A stretch of DNA of 64,000 nucleotides, from positions 116,854-180,853 of the forward strand of contig NZ_JASITD010000010.1 in the NCBI RefSeq assembly GCF_030063445.1. Reading direction: 5' to 3'. Origin of the DNA: Hymenobacter sp. H14-R3 (GTDB lineage: Bacteria > Bacteroidota > Bacteroidia > Cytophagales > Hymenobacteraceae). Under the pieces are notes generated by a model. It had not been told where the DNA came from and searched no databases. It saw only the letters and a program-made list of their open reading frames with translations. Below, one piece after another: positions 25,970-34,887 of this stretch (positions are counted from its first letter, which is position 1; every line of letters begins with the position of its first letter). The translations under genes were made by a program, and so were the position numbers.

Positions 25970-27479
25970 TTAATTACGCTGCTTGACCAGCTTCCACGTC
26001 AGGGAAAGGGCGCCAGGGGTTGCTAGCTGCACCAGATACAGGCCGGCGGCCTGGCTGGCCAGGGGTACGGCCAGGGTCGTTTGGCCAGCTGCTACCGGCT
26101 GGCTCCACACGCGGCGGCCCGTCGCATCGGTGAGGGCCAGCGTGGCGCCGGGCAGGGAGTAGCCAGGGTAAGCGTAGCCGCCTCGGCAGCGGGGTTAGGA
26201 GCCAGGGTAGCGGCGGCCGCGGCCTTGGCCGCGCGGCTGGGCAACAGGCCGGCGAAATAAAGCGGCTGGCCGCAGCTAGTAGCGCCCCGGCAGTAGTAAG
26301 CCAGGTAATTAGCGTAATAATCAGTAAAATAAGTAGGGCCGACACCCAGCAGCGCCGAGAAAGTTTGGTTAACTGCCAGGTAATCAATCCCTGGTAAATA
26401 CTGCCTGGATGCGCCGTAAACCTGGCTGAAAGTAAACGGCTTCAAGTCGTTCAGGCACAGGCCGGAACCCTTTTGCAAGTCGTAGCCTCTGCCCATGAAA
26501 AGCGCTGATGCCTTGCCGGGCACCGCCCGGTACTCGCCCGCCAGCAGCCCCATAATCCACTGGGGCGAGGCACCCGTGCGCAGCGAAAAGGCCCAGCGGT
26601 CCTGCCGGATAGTACTCATTACCGTGCCCGGTGTGCTAAAGCAGCCGGGTGCGGCTGTTGTGGTTACCTGGTCCTGCTCTTTGTAGGTGAGAAGCAAGCT
26701 GTCGGCGGTGAGCTGCCGGGTTCCGATGCGCCGCAGCCGGTAGCCCGACTCGCAGGGCAGTGTGGCCAGCAGCGGCGCGGTTAGCTGGTATCCTACCTCA
26801 TCACCCACCCCCAGGCAAAAATCACCCGCGGGTCTTAGGAGCTCAGCCCGACCTGGGGGGCGCTGCCGTACTGCTGCCACGCCGGGGGCAGCGTGCCGCC
26901 GCTGGCCGGCAACTCCAGCCACTGGGGCCCTTGCAGCAGCCCATAGCGGCGGCTTAGCAGCAGCACCTACCCGTTGCTGAGAGAAATGGTGGCTACCGAA
27001 TCGGGCGTAGGGGTGAGGGTACTGAGGGTGCGGCTGCTGAGGGTAGCCGTGAGCGCCGGCTGCACGCTGGCAGCTCAAGCGCTGCCCACGGGGGTGCGGG
27101 GCCTCAGTAGCAACGCTACGGGGGTGGCCGGGCCACCCAGCGCTGGCTCAGCTTTGGCTTCCAGGTAGTGGTCGCTGGTGCCGCAACGCCAGCGTAAGCG
27201 CGCCCTCAGCAGGTTGTTGCGGCTTTTAAACAAGGGGAATGTAGAAGCACCTGCGGGGCGTAGCAAGCGGTTGAAGGTGTAAACCGAGTCGCTGCCCGCC
27301 GTGGCGTAGGCCGAATCAACCCGTAGCGTATGCACGTGCGTACCAGTAGCCACACCCCTCGCTTGAACAAACTGGTATACCACGCCGGGCCGAAAAGGCC
27401 GCCATAGCGCCGCTTGCGCGTACGCCCGTTGCGCGGCCAGCCCGAGAACGAGTAGCAGTAGAAAGCAGAGACTTTGCAT
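25970..27479 (-). pseudogene. decayed type IX-secreted protein gene
   Basis: Reading across three frames restores one exported protein. It has a signal peptide (LLLLVLGLAAQRAYAQ), a body with LTADSLLLTYKEQDQV and GVGPTYFTDYYANYLAYYCR, and a type A sorting tail. The tail is seen as APNPAAEAATLTLA continuing in another frame as LPGATLALTDATGRRVW and ending LTWKLVKQRN. The breaks are in-frame stops at 27075-27077 (TGA) and 26967-26969 (TAG), a frameshift near 26840-26860 and a one-base loss near 26165, where CTGGCTACT probably was CTGGCCTACT. Sequence between the stops still reads as protein (SVQPALTATLSSRTLSTL), so the decay is recent. Confidence 0.8.
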
Positions 27480-27551
27480 AGGCCTGAATATTAAGAAAAT
27501 AGGGGGTCACTGAAAAGCCCGCAAGTATAGCGACCAACCAGGCAGCAACGC

Positions 27552-27583
27552 AAAAAGCCCTGCCGGGTGGGGCAGGGCTTTTT
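27552..27583. terminator. terminator of rpsT
   Basis: AAAAAGCCCTGCC pairs with GGCAGGGCTTTTT. It is about 60 bases past the rpsT stop on the minus strand. Confidence 0.88.
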
Positions 27584-27646
27584 GGTGATGAGCGCGGGAC
27601 CGAACGGTGGGGCGGCAGAGTTCGGCCCCGCTAGACTCGTCTCGCG

Positions 27647-27898
27647 CTAAAGCGCGTTAACGAGTTTTGTCAGCTTGCTCTTGTTGTTGGCAGCTTTGTT
27701 TTTGTGGATGATGTTCTTCTTAGCCAAGCGGTCCAACATCGATGTTACCTTCTTCAGTAGCTCCTGAGCGGCCGATTTATCGGTGGTGTCGCGCAGCTTC
27801 TTAATAGCGGTGCGGGTAGACTTGTGCTGGTAACGGTTTAGTACGCGCTTCGCTTCGTTGCTGCGGATGCGCTTAATAGCCGACTTGTGGTTTGCCAT
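27647..27898 (-). CDS. rpsT: 30S ribosomal protein S20
   Basis: An 83-residue basic protein of the small ribosomal subunit that binds 16S rRNA. The N-terminus MANHKSAIKRIRSNEAKR and C-terminal NKAANNKSKLTKLVNAL are typical. The ATG at 27898 is fixed by family length. The upstream in-frame extension to 27991 is leader. An exact TACCTTTG box at 27960-27967 on the minus strand would give a leader of about 60 bases. Single-gene unit ending at a strong terminator. Confidence 0.97.
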   Translation of the reverse strand: MANHKSAIKRIRSNEAKRVLNRYQHKSTRTAIKKLRDTTDKSAAQELLKKVTSMLDRLAKKNIIHKNKAANNKSKLTKLVNAL

Positions 27899-27959
27899 GA
27901 CAAAAAAGAGAATTCTATAAGGAACAGCCAGGCGGCTGCGGTTTTCGCGTTTGGGAGGG

Positions 27960-27967
27960 CAAAGGTA
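27960..27967 (-). promoter_or_regulatory. -7 promoter box of rpsT
   Basis: TACCTTTG on the minus strand fits TAnnTTTG, about 62 bases before the rpsT start. Confidence 0.5.
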
Positions 27968-28161
27968 AGAAGTAAAACCAACAAATCCCAAGGCATTAGC
28001 AATAAAGTTTGGTAGCTGGCGTGCTTACGCCTGGTTTTAAGGCTGGTAGTCGGTTTGGGGAGGATGTTGCGTTGGGTGGGCCACTGCCAGCGCGGCAAGT
28101 TGGCGCGGTGGTTGTGGCTGCGGCTGGCCGCTTTCGGTCTGCCACCAGTTTCCGTTTCCCT

Positions 28162-29145
28162 ATGCCTTTGCTCCCCACTTCTACCTACCGCCCCACGGCG
28201 CTGCTGGCCAACGGCCACCTACAAACCATTGCGGCCAGTGTGCTGCGGCGGGTGCCAGAAGTGCGCTACCAGCGCGAGCGCCTGGAGCTGCCCGACGGCG
28301 ACTTCGTGGACCTGGACTGGTCGCTGGCTGGCGCACAACCGTCTAATAGATTGGTAGTTATCTCGCACGGGCTGGAGGGCGACAGCAGCCGGCCCTACGT
28401 GCGCGGCATGGCGCGGGCCCTCAACCAGGCCGGCTTCGATGCGCTGGCCTGGAACTACCGGGGCTGCGGTGGCGAAACCAACCGCCTGCTACGCGCCTAC
28501 CACCTCGGCGACACCGACGACTTGGCGGCGGTAATCGACTATGCCGCCCACGTTAAAAACTACCCCGCACTGTTTCTGACGGGCTTCTCGGCCGGGGGCA
28601 ACGTGACGCTAAAATACCTGGGCGAGAACGCGGCGCGGGTGCCGGCCCAGGTGCGCCGGGCAGCGGTTTTCTCGGTGCCCACCGACCTTAAGGCCAGCTC
28701 GGTGCAAATCAGCCGCTGGCAAAACCGGGTGTATTTGCGGCGCTTTATGAGCTCACTGCGCGCCAAAATGCGCGAGAAAGCCGCCCACCTGCCCGGCCAG
28801 CTCGACCTTACGCAGCTCGACGCGCTACGCAGTTTTCCTGAGTTTGATGCGCACTACACGGCCCCGCTGCACGGCTTTGCCTCGGCCGACGACTACTACG
28901 AGCAGGCCGCATCGGGCCGCTATCTGGCGGGCATAAGTATCCCCACGCTGTTGGTTAATGCGCTGAACGACCCCTTCTTAACCGCTACCTGCTTTCCGCG
29001 TGCGGCCGCCGAAGCCAGCCCGTTCTTCTACCTCGAAACGCCGGCCGAAGGCGGCCACGTGGGCTTCAACGAAAACGGCCCGGCAGGCTCGTATTATTCC
29101 GAGCGCCGGGCCGTTGATTTCTTCACCCGCGCAGTGCCGGGATGA
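28162..29145 (+). CDS. YheT-family alpha/beta hydrolase
   Basis: A 327-residue alpha/beta hydrolase. The opening TYRPTALLANGHLQTIAAS matches the family hallmark NGHLQT. The nucleophile elbow is GFSAGGNV with Ser, the acid lies in NALNDPFL and the histidine in GGHVGFNE. VISHGLEGDSSRPYVRG forms the oxyanion part. Length is normal for the YheT/ABHD1-3-like group, whose members act on esters or lipids. The natural substrate is unknown. The ATG at 28162 is favoured because the open frame upstream (to 28009) is not family-like. It is divergent from rpsT. Confidence 0.88.
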   Translation: MPLLPTSTYRPTALLANGHLQTIAASVLRRVPEVRYQRERLELPDGDFVDLDWSLAGAQPSNRLVVISHGLEGDSSRPYVRGMARALNQAGFDALAWNYRGCGGETNRLLRAYHLGDTDDLAAVIDYAAHVKNYPALFLTGFSAGGNVTLKYLGENAARVPAQVRRAAVFSVPTDLKASSVQISRWQNRVYLRRFMSSLRAKMREKAAHLPGQLDLTQLDALRSFPEFDAHYTAPLHGFASADDYYEQAASGRYLAGISIPTLLVNALNDPFLTATCFPRAAAEASPFFYLETPAEGGHVGFNENGPAGSYYSERRAVDFFTRAVPG

Positions 29146-29149
29146 TACT

Positions 29150-29208
29150 AAGTGAGTAAATGAGTAAAGTAAGGCCGTGCCTCAAAAATTTACTCAACTA
29201 CTCACTTA
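29150..29208. repeat. family E inverted repeat
   Basis: AAGTGAGTAAATGAGTAAA pairs with TTTACTCAACTACTCACTT across a 20-base middle, between two convergent genes. A related, longer structure lies at 30603-30692. Confidence 0.75.
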
Positions 29209-29211
29209 TCG

Positions 29212-29526
29212 CTAGCCCAGCTGTGGGGGCGAGGTGGCCTCGATGGCCGAGAAAGTTTCCAGGATTTTGTAGGTGTGCGAGGCACCCTGGGGCACGAGGT
29301 ACGAAACGCCGGGCTCCAGGGCCGTTACCTTGCCTTCTAGGTGTAGCTCGGCGCGGCCTTTTAGTACGTAGCCTACGGTTTCGTAGGGCTTGCTGCTGAG
29401 GGGCTTGGGCTCGCCGGGCTCCTCGTTTTCCCAGAGGCGGAGCGAAACGTGCTGGCCGGCGGCGAGGTGCTTGGCGCCATCGGCGCTGGACGTGGTAGAG
29501 GTAGCGTTGACGTTGGAAATGGACAT
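29212..29526 (-). CDS. cupin domain protein
   Basis: A 104-residue single-domain cupin. The beta-barrel motifs are visible as KPYETVGYVLKGRAELHLEG and LEPGVSYLVPQGASHTYKI, with the metal-site pattern reduced (ETVGYV in place of a His pair, one His in GASHTY). Start ATG at 29526 is chosen because the longer frame to 29613 adds an unrelated hydrophobic stretch. Small cupins like this often sense or modify small molecules, but the incomplete metal site leaves the role open. It is convergent with the hydrolase gene, with a family E hairpin between them. Confidence 0.8.
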   Translation of the reverse strand: MSISNVNATSTTSSADGAKHLAAGQHVSLRLWENEEPGEPKPLSSKPYETVGYVLKGRAELHLEGKVTALEPGVSYLVPQGASHTYKILETFSAIEATSPPQLG

Positions 29527-29757
29527 GGGAAAAGGGAGATGAGCACGGAGCAATGCTTCGGGCAAGAGAAGAAAAATTAGTGGATAGCAGTGGCGTTTAA
29601 CCCACGCGGCCACCCACTCCTACTAACGGCCCGACTGGCCCGGCGGTTGTGCCGAGGGCGGGCTAAAACCTTCGGGCCGGCCGCCTAGTTAAAGAAGTTC
29701 TGCCCCGCAAACGGCCTTGCCGAGTGGGCTTTTAAGTCCCTTTTTCATGATTCTGCC

Positions 29758-30600
29758 GTGTCCACTGCCGTCCTCGAAACGTTTGCGGAGCAATTGGCAC
29801 GGGCGCACGCGGCCGTGCCCAGCCCCTTGCCCGGTGCCGCTTTTTGCGCGCTAGCCGAGCAGGTATTGGCGGTGCTTTTTCCGGAGCGGGCCGCCCGGCC
29901 GCTGGCGGGCACCGATGCCGTAGCCGCCACCCTCTACCAGCTGCAAGCCGACCTTGGCGAACTATTAAGCCAGGTGCCCAACCTGGCCGATGCGCCCAAT
30001 AGCCTGGCCGCCAGCTTGTTCGACGGCCTGCCCGCCCTGCGCGATGCACTGCTGCACGATGCCGAAGCCACGCTGGCCGCCGACCCGGCCGCCCAAAATG
30101 TGGCCGAGATACTAAGCACATACCCAGGATTTTACGCCACGGCGCTGCACCGGCTGGCCCACGCCCTGCACCAGCGCGGCGTGCCGCGCCTGCCGCGCCT
30201 GCTGAGCGAGTACGCCCACCAGCGCACGGGCATCGACATTCACCCCGGGGCCCGCATCGGAGCCTCCTTCTGCATTGACCACGGTACGGGCATCGTCATT
30301 GGTGAAACGGCCGAAATCGGGGCCTACGTGCAGATTTACCAGGGCGTTACGCTGGGCGCGCTCAGCGTGACCAAGACCTTGCAGGGCCTCAAGCGCCACC
30401 CCACCATTGAGGACCACGTAGTGATTTATGCCAACGCCACCATCCTGGGGGGCAGCACGGTAATCGGCACCCGCAGCATCATCGGCGGCAACGTGTGGCT
30501 GACCGAAAGCGTACCCTCGCACTCGCGGGTGTACCACCGGGCGCAGCTGCACATGGCCCGGCAAGACGACCCGGCCGGCGAGCTGATGTTTTCTATTTAA
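29758..30600 (+). CDS. cysE: serine O-acetyltransferase
   Basis: A 280-residue enzyme making O-acetylserine from serine and acetyl-CoA, the first step of cysteine synthesis. The C-terminal left-handed beta-helix is recognisable from [20 protein letters not shown], then [20 protein letters not shown] and [20 protein letters not shown]. The start is a GTG at 29758. An ATG at 29747 is out of frame. The alpha-helical N-terminal domain (about 120 residues) is present. It lies upstream of cysM, 99 bases apart, with a large family E inverted repeat in the gap. Confidence 0.93.
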   Translation: MSTAVLETFAEQLARAHAAVPSPLPGAAFCALAEQVLAVLFPERAARPLAGTDAVAATLYQLQADLGELLSQVPNLADAPNSLAASLFDGLPALRDALLHDAEATLAADPAAQNVAEILSTYPGFYATALHRLAHALHQRGVPRLPRLLSEYAHQRTGIDIHPGARIGASFCIDHGTGIVIGETAEIGAYVQIYQGVTLGALSVTKTLQGLKRHPTIEDHVVIYANATILGGSTVIGTRSIIGGNVWLTESVPSHSRVYHRAQLHMARQDDPAGELMFSI

Positions 30601-30602
30601 AA

Positions 30603-30692
30603 GGGTAAATGAGTAGGTGAGCAAATGAGTAAAGTCCTCACCTGAAGCACGTTGTTCATTTACTCACCTGCTCATTTACCCACCTACTCATT
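30603..30692. repeat. family E inverted repeat in the cysE-cysM gap
   Basis: Left arm GTAAATGAGTAGGTGAGCAA through AATGAGTAAAG, right arm TTTACTCACCTGCTCATTTA through CACCTACTCATT. It fills nearly the whole gap and ends 8 bases before the cysM ATG. Confidence 0.8.
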
Positions 30693-30699
30693 CTGAAAA

Positions 30700-31626
30700 A
30701 TGAAAGCTAATTCCATCCTCGACGTTATCGGCAACACGCCGCTGGTTAAACTCAACAAGCTATTTGCCGCCGAGCGTCCCGACGTGGAGGTGTGGGTGAA
30801 GCTGGAGCGCCAAAATCCCGGCGGCTCCATCAAGGACCGCATTGCGCTCAGCATGATTGAGCAGGCCGAAAAAGACGGGATTCTGACCAAAGGCAGCACC
30901 ATTGTGGAGCCCACCTCGGGCAACACCGGCGTGGGCCTGGCGCTGGTGGCGGCCGTGAAAGGCTACAAAATCACGCTGGTGATGCCCGAGAGCATGAGCA
31001 TTGAGCGCCGCCGCCTGATGACGGCCTACGGGGCCAACCTGGAGCTGACGCCCCGCGAGGGCGGCATGAAGGCCGCCATTGCCAAAGCCCAGGAGCTGGT
31101 AGACAGCACGCCCGGCGCTTGGATGCCCATGCAATTCAACAATCCCGCTAATATCCAGGTGCATATCGACACCACGGCCAAGGAGATACTGGCCGATGCG
31201 CCCGAGGGCGGCTTCGATTTTCACATCACGGGCGTGGGCACCGGCGGCCACATCACGGGCGTAACGGAGGCGCTCAAGCCGCACTTCCCCCACATGAAAA
31301 CCTTCGCCGTGGAGCCCGAGCTGTCGCCGGTTATCAGCGGTGGTGCGCCGGGGCCGCACCCGTTGCAGGGTATCGGCGCGGGCTTCATTCCCGAAAACCT
31401 GCACACCGACTTGCTCGACGGCACGATTCAGGTGAGCCGCGACGAGGCGTTTGAAATGACGCGCCGCGCGGCCCGCGAGGAAGGCATTTTGTGCGGCATT
31501 TCGTCGGGCGCTTCGCTGGCGGCCGTGGCCAAAAAGCTGGCCGACGTGCCCCAGGGTGCCAAAATCCTGACCTTCTGCTACGACACCGGCGAGCGCTACC
31601 TATCGGTAGAAGGCTTGTTTGTGTAA
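30700..31626 (+). CDS. cysM: cysteine synthase
   Basis: A 308-residue PLP enzyme that makes cysteine from O-acetylserine and sulfide. Visible motifs are [14 protein letters not shown], the PLP lysine Lys45 in [27 protein letters not shown] and GISSGAS. Length is normal. Whether it is CysK or CysM type is not certain. It lies after cysE in the same direction, so both steps of the pathway are encoded together. Confidence 0.94.
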   Translation: MKANSILDVIGNTPLVKLNKLFAAERPDVEVWVKLERQNPGGSIKDRIALSMIEQAEKDGILTKGSTIVEPTSGNTGVGLALVAAVKGYKITLVMPESMSIERRRLMTAYGANLELTPREGGMKAAIAKAQELVDSTPGAWMPMQFNNPANIQVHIDTTAKEILADAPEGGFDFHITGVGTGGHITGVTEALKPHFPHMKTFAVEPELSPVISGGAPGPHPLQGIGAGFIPENLHTDLLDGTIQVSRDEAFEMTRRAAREEGILCGISSGASLAAVAKKLADVPQGAKILTFCYDTGERYLSVEGLFV

Positions 31627-31718
31627 CCGTTTGATTGACAAATAATTAGGTAAAGAGCGTCGGCTTTCGGTTTTGCTGGAGGCCGGCGCTCTTTGCGTTT
31701 CTTCCGTATTTGCACAGC

Positions 31719-32507
31719 ATGAATGCTTCTGAAGAAACGCGCGGCGGCCTGTGGCGCTGGCTGCTGCCGGTGGCGGTGGCGGGCTGCCTCTACGTCAATT
31801 ACTTATACAATGCTAGCCCGCCCGCCGGGGCGCTCAGCAACGGGGCCATGTCGGCGCTGCACCCCACGCTGCTCACGCCGGCCGGGTACGCGTTCAGCAT
31901 TTGGGGCGTCATTTTTACGGGGCTGGTAGTATATACGGTTTGGCAGCTGCTGCCGGGGCAGCGTAATTCACCTTTGGCGCTGCAAATCAACCCATTGCTG
32001 ACGTGGGGCGTGCTGGCTACTACCGCCTGGACGCTCGTGTTCAGCTACGGCCTCATCAGCGCCAGCCTCACGGTGATGCTGCTGATTTTGCTGCTGCTGG
32101 CCCAGGCCTACGGCCGGGCGCGGGGCGTGGTGCTGGCCGGCCGGGCCCCTGGCTGGCCAGTGTGGTTCCTGAGCCTGTACCTGGGCTGGATAACGCTGGC
32201 GGCGGTGCTTAACGTCATTTTTGGCCTGCGCGATGGGTTTGGCGTGGAGTGGTCGGCGCCGGCCAGCCTAGCGGGCAGCTACGCCCTGGTGGCGGTAGCG
32301 GCCGGGCTGGGCGTGGCGCTGGCCGTGCGCAGCCGCGATGCGCTGCTGCCGCTGCCCATTGCCTGGGGACTGGTGGGCACCTGGCAGGCCCAGCAAGCCC
32401 CTACGCCCGGCCTGGCTACTGCGGCGCTGGGCGCGGCCGTGGTGCTGCTGCTGGGCGCGGCGCTGGCCGGCTGGCGGCGGCGCCAATGGCAGCTGGGCGC
32501 GGCCTAG
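31719..32507 (+). CDS. TspO/MBR-like membrane protein
   Basis: A 262-residue protein with about seven hydrophobic segments. The motif TPAGYAFSIWGVIF near residue 55 and a Trp-rich helix set (PVWFLSLYLGWITLA) match the distant TspO/MBR-related group widespread in Bacteroidetes, longer than classical five-helix TspO. TspO proteins bind porphyrins or sterols, but for this longer group no function is established to my knowledge. I chose ATG 31719 over a TTG at 31710. It precedes tpiA by 110 bases, with a separate promoter box between. Confidence 0.72.
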   Translation: MNASEETRGGLWRWLLPVAVAGCLYVNYLYNASPPAGALSNGAMSALHPTLLTPAGYAFSIWGVIFTGLVVYTVWQLLPGQRNSPLALQINPLLTWGVLATTAWTLVFSYGLISASLTVMLLILLLLAQAYGRARGVVLAGRAPGWPVWFLSLYLGWITLAAVLNVIFGLRDGFGVEWSAPASLAGSYALVAVAAGLGVALAVRSRDALLPLPIAWGLVGTWQAQQAPTPGLATAALGAAVVLLLGAALAGWRRRQWQLGAA

Positions 32508-32563
32508 CGCCGGGGCTGCGGGCCGCGAGCTGGCAACAGGGGAGGGGCAGCTACTGGGCTCCT

Positions 32564-32571
32564 TACTTTTG
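32564..32571 (+). promoter_or_regulatory. -7 promoter box of tpiA
   Basis: TACTTTTG fits TAnnTTTG exactly and lies 46 bases before the tpiA ATG. Confidence 0.5.
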
Positions 32572-32617
32572 CCGGTGCCCAATGGTGGGTATACGTCGCC
32601 CTTTTAGCCTCCTCCGC

Positions 32618-33382
32618 ATGCGCCAGAATTTTGTTGCCGGCAACTGGAAAATGAACCTCACCCTGCCCGAAGCGCAGGCCCTGACCTCTGAAATCGTGCA
32701 GATGATGCACGACGAACTCACCGGCCCCGCGCCCCAGGTGGTTATCTGCCCGCCGTTTCCGCTGCTGGCGGGCGTGGGCCACCTGCTGGGCGACTCGGGC
32801 AACCCCGCGCTGGGTGCGCAAAACTGCCACCAGAAAGAAAGCGGGGCCTACACCGGTGAGGTATCGGCCAAGCAGCTGCAATCGGTTGGTTGCAAATACG
32901 TTATCCTGGGTCACTCGGAGCGCCGCCAGCATTTTCACGAAGATGATGCCCTGCTGGCTGCCAAGCTGAAAACGGTGCTGGCCGCCGGCCTCAAGCCGAT
33001 TTTCTGCGTGGGCGAAAGCTTGGAAACCCGCGAGGCCGACGAAACCTTCGACTTCATTGGTAAGCAGCTGAAAGACGGCTTGTTCCACCTCAGCAATGAG
33101 GAGTTTGACCAAGTGGTGATTGCCTACGAGCCCATTTGGGCCATTGGCACGGGGCGCACGGCCAGCAGCCAGCAGGCGCAGGAGGTGCACGCCTTCATTC
33201 GGGAGCGGGTGGCGGTGGCCTACGACGCCCAGGCGGCGGCCAACACTACTATCCTATACGGCGGCTCGTGCAACGCTCAGAACGCCCGCGAGCTCTTCAG
33301 CCAGGCCGACGTTGACGGCGGCCTGATTGGCGGTGCTTCGTTGAAATCGCGCGATTTTGTGGAGATTGTAAAGTCTTTTTAG
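32618..33382 (+). CDS. tpiA: triosephosphate isomerase
   Basis: A 254-residue glycolytic enzyme interconverting glyceraldehyde 3-phosphate and dihydroxyacetone phosphate. Lys11 is in VAGNWKMN, the catalytic His in VILGHSERR, the catalytic Glu in IAYEPIWAIGTG, and the phosphate-binding YGGSCN and GGLIGGASL follow. Start ATG 32618 gives family length. The much longer open frame back to 32249 overlaps the previous gene in another frame and is rejected. Confidence 0.97.
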   Translation: MRQNFVAGNWKMNLTLPEAQALTSEIVQMMHDELTGPAPQVVICPPFPLLAGVGHLLGDSGNPALGAQNCHQKESGAYTGEVSAKQLQSVGCKYVILGHSERRQHFHEDDALLAAKLKTVLAAGLKPIFCVGESLETREADETFDFIGKQLKDGLFHLSNEEFDQVVIAYEPIWAIGTGRTASSQQAQEVHAFIRERVAVAYDAQAAANTTILYGGSCNAQNARELFSQADVDGGLIGGASLKSRDFVEIVKSF

Positions 33383-33490
33383 CCGGGTGGCACTGCGCGG
33401 AGAGACGTTTGCATTTTAGGCCGAATTATTGCCCTAGTGGGTAGCAACTGCCACCAAACCTTCGTCTTACTTCTTTTCGCAACCTAGCCC

Positions 33491-33850
33491 GTGCTGTCTT
33501 TTCTCCTCTCTTTTCTGCTTTTTTTTGCGCCGCCCAGCCCCAGCCGGATGGTAGCGCCGGCTGGCTCGGTGGAGCCCTGCAAAATTTTTGGCTCCATTTA
33601 CCTCGAAAATGACCCGCGGCGGGCCAACTCGTGCTTCGCCGTGGTGTACGTGGAGCCCGAGCAGGCTTTTGCCGATGTAGTGGTTTTCAACGAAGCCAAC
33701 AAGCTTTTTGCCGATAAGGCGGGCTTGTGGTGTCCCAGCGAAAGCCGCGAGTTTGCCGATTATACGCTGTTCGTCACCACCGACCGCAGCCGGGCCGACT
33801 TCGCCATTCACTACACCAAAGTGCGCTCGTATGCGGGCTGCAAGCAGTAG
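33491..33850 (+). CDS. DUF6150-like small secreted protein
   Basis: A 119-residue protein with a GTG start at 33491 and a hydrophobic leader (LSFLLSFLLFFAPP). The conserved body is CKIFGSIYLENDP, ANSCFAVVYVEPEQAFAD and a C-terminal YAGCK, with four cysteines (PCKIF, NSCFA, WCPSE, GCKQ) that may form disulfides outside the cytoplasm. The pattern matches a conserved Bacteroidetes family that I believe is DUF6150. Function is unknown. A strong hairpin terminator follows within 25 bases. Confidence 0.7.
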   Translation: MLSFLLSFLLFFAPPSPSRMVAPAGSVEPCKIFGSIYLENDPRRANSCFAVVYVEPEQAFADVVVFNEANKLFADKAGLWCPSESREFADYTLFVTTDRSRADFAIHYTKVRSYAGCKQ

Positions 33851-33870
33851 CCCGCGGGGCCACCCAACCG

Positions 33871-33903
33871 AAGAAGCCGCTGGCAGCCTGTCAGCGGCTT
33901 CTT
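33871..33903. terminator. terminator
   Basis: AAGAAGCCGCTG pairs with CAGCGGCTTCTT, then a T-rich run. Confidence 0.88.
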
Positions 33904-34001
33904 TCATTTTACCACGCTAAAGAACCAAAAAAAGGCGCGGTGCGCAAGGGCTTTTGCAGCGAACTTTGTGACATAATTACCTTTTTACAACGTTTACCAA
34001 A

Positions 34002-34832
34002 ATGGATTTTATTGAGTTGACCGTGCAGGCCCCCCGCGACCTGGCCGATATATTGGTGGCTGAGTTGGGGGAGGTGGGCTTCGACACGTTTGAGGATAAC
34101 GACGCCGGCTTTTGCGCCTACACTACGGAAGAAGTATTTGACCGCGACGCGGTGGCCGAAATCATGAGCCGCTACGAGGGCATTGGCGAGCTGGCGTTTT
34201 CGGACCGCGTGATTACGCGCCAGAACTGGAACGCCGAGTGGGAGAAGAATTTTCAGCCCCTCATCATTGCCGAAAAGGTGTCGGTGCGGGCTCCGTTTCA
34301 CCCCAAGCCCGAGGGCGTGGCGTACGATATCGAGATAATGCCGCGCATGTCGTTTGGCACGGGCCACCACGAGACTACGGCCTTGATGATTGAGAATCAG
34401 CTCGATATCGACCATCAGGGCAAGCGCGTGCTGGACATGGGCTGCGGCACGGGCATCCTGGCCATTATGGCCGAGAAGCTGGGCGCGCGCCAGGTGCTGG
34501 CTGTGGATGTGGAGCCCTGGACGGTAGAAAACGCCGCTGACAACGCCGCCGAAAACCACTGCCGCACCATCGAGTGCCGCCTGGGTGGCGTGGAGACGCT
34601 GGCCGAGGAAGCACCCTTCGACCTCATTCTGGCCAACATCAACCGCAACGTGCTGCTGGAAGACATGCACGAGTATGCCCGCCTGCTGCCCACCGGGAAA
34701 CCAATTTTATTCAGTGGGTTTTACGAGGAAGACCTCGCCAAGATAACGGCCGAAGCCACCAAGCACGGGCTGCGCTACGAGCGCCACCGCACGCTGCGGA
34801 GCTGGGTGTCGGCTATTTTCATAAAACTGTAA
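34002..34832 (+). CDS. prmA: ribosomal protein L11 methyltransferase
   Basis: A 276-residue S-adenosylmethionine-dependent enzyme that trimethylates ribosomal protein L11. The SAM-binding motif is VLDMGCGTGILAIMAEKLGA, the preceding MSFGTGHHETTALM is typical of PrmA, and the active-site loop is LANINRNVL. The N-terminal substrate domain is about 130 residues. Length is normal. It is followed at 55 bases by the giant exported protein gene. Confidence 0.95.
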   Translation: MDFIELTVQAPRDLADILVAELGEVGFDTFEDNDAGFCAYTTEEVFDRDAVAEIMSRYEGIGELAFSDRVITRQNWNAEWEKNFQPLIIAEKVSVRAPFHPKPEGVAYDIEIMPRMSFGTGHHETTALMIENQLDIDHQGKRVLDMGCGTGILAIMAEKLGARQVLAVDVEPWTVENAADNAAENHCRTIECRLGGVETLAEEAPFDLILANINRNVLLEDMHEYARLLPTGKPILFSGFYEEDLAKITAEATKHGLRYERHRTLRSWVSAIFIKL

Positions 34833-34887
34833 GCTGCCCGGCCTTGCCCGGAGACTACCTGCCGCCCCGCGGCCCTTGCCCGACCTT

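Noticed and set aside
27075..27078. ATG/TGA overlap as translational coupling of two genes
   Set aside because: The second frame lacks a start-like beginning and both frames belong to one broken reading, as shown by the sorting tail.
30603..30692. Possible riboswitch before cysM
   Set aside because: The structure is a simple inverted repeat of a dispersed family with no conserved aptamer core that I can recognise.
32249..32617. Extended tpiA frame overlapping the TspO-like gene
   Set aside because: Sequence before MRQNFVAGNWK is unlike any isomerase and lies in the coding region of the neighbour.
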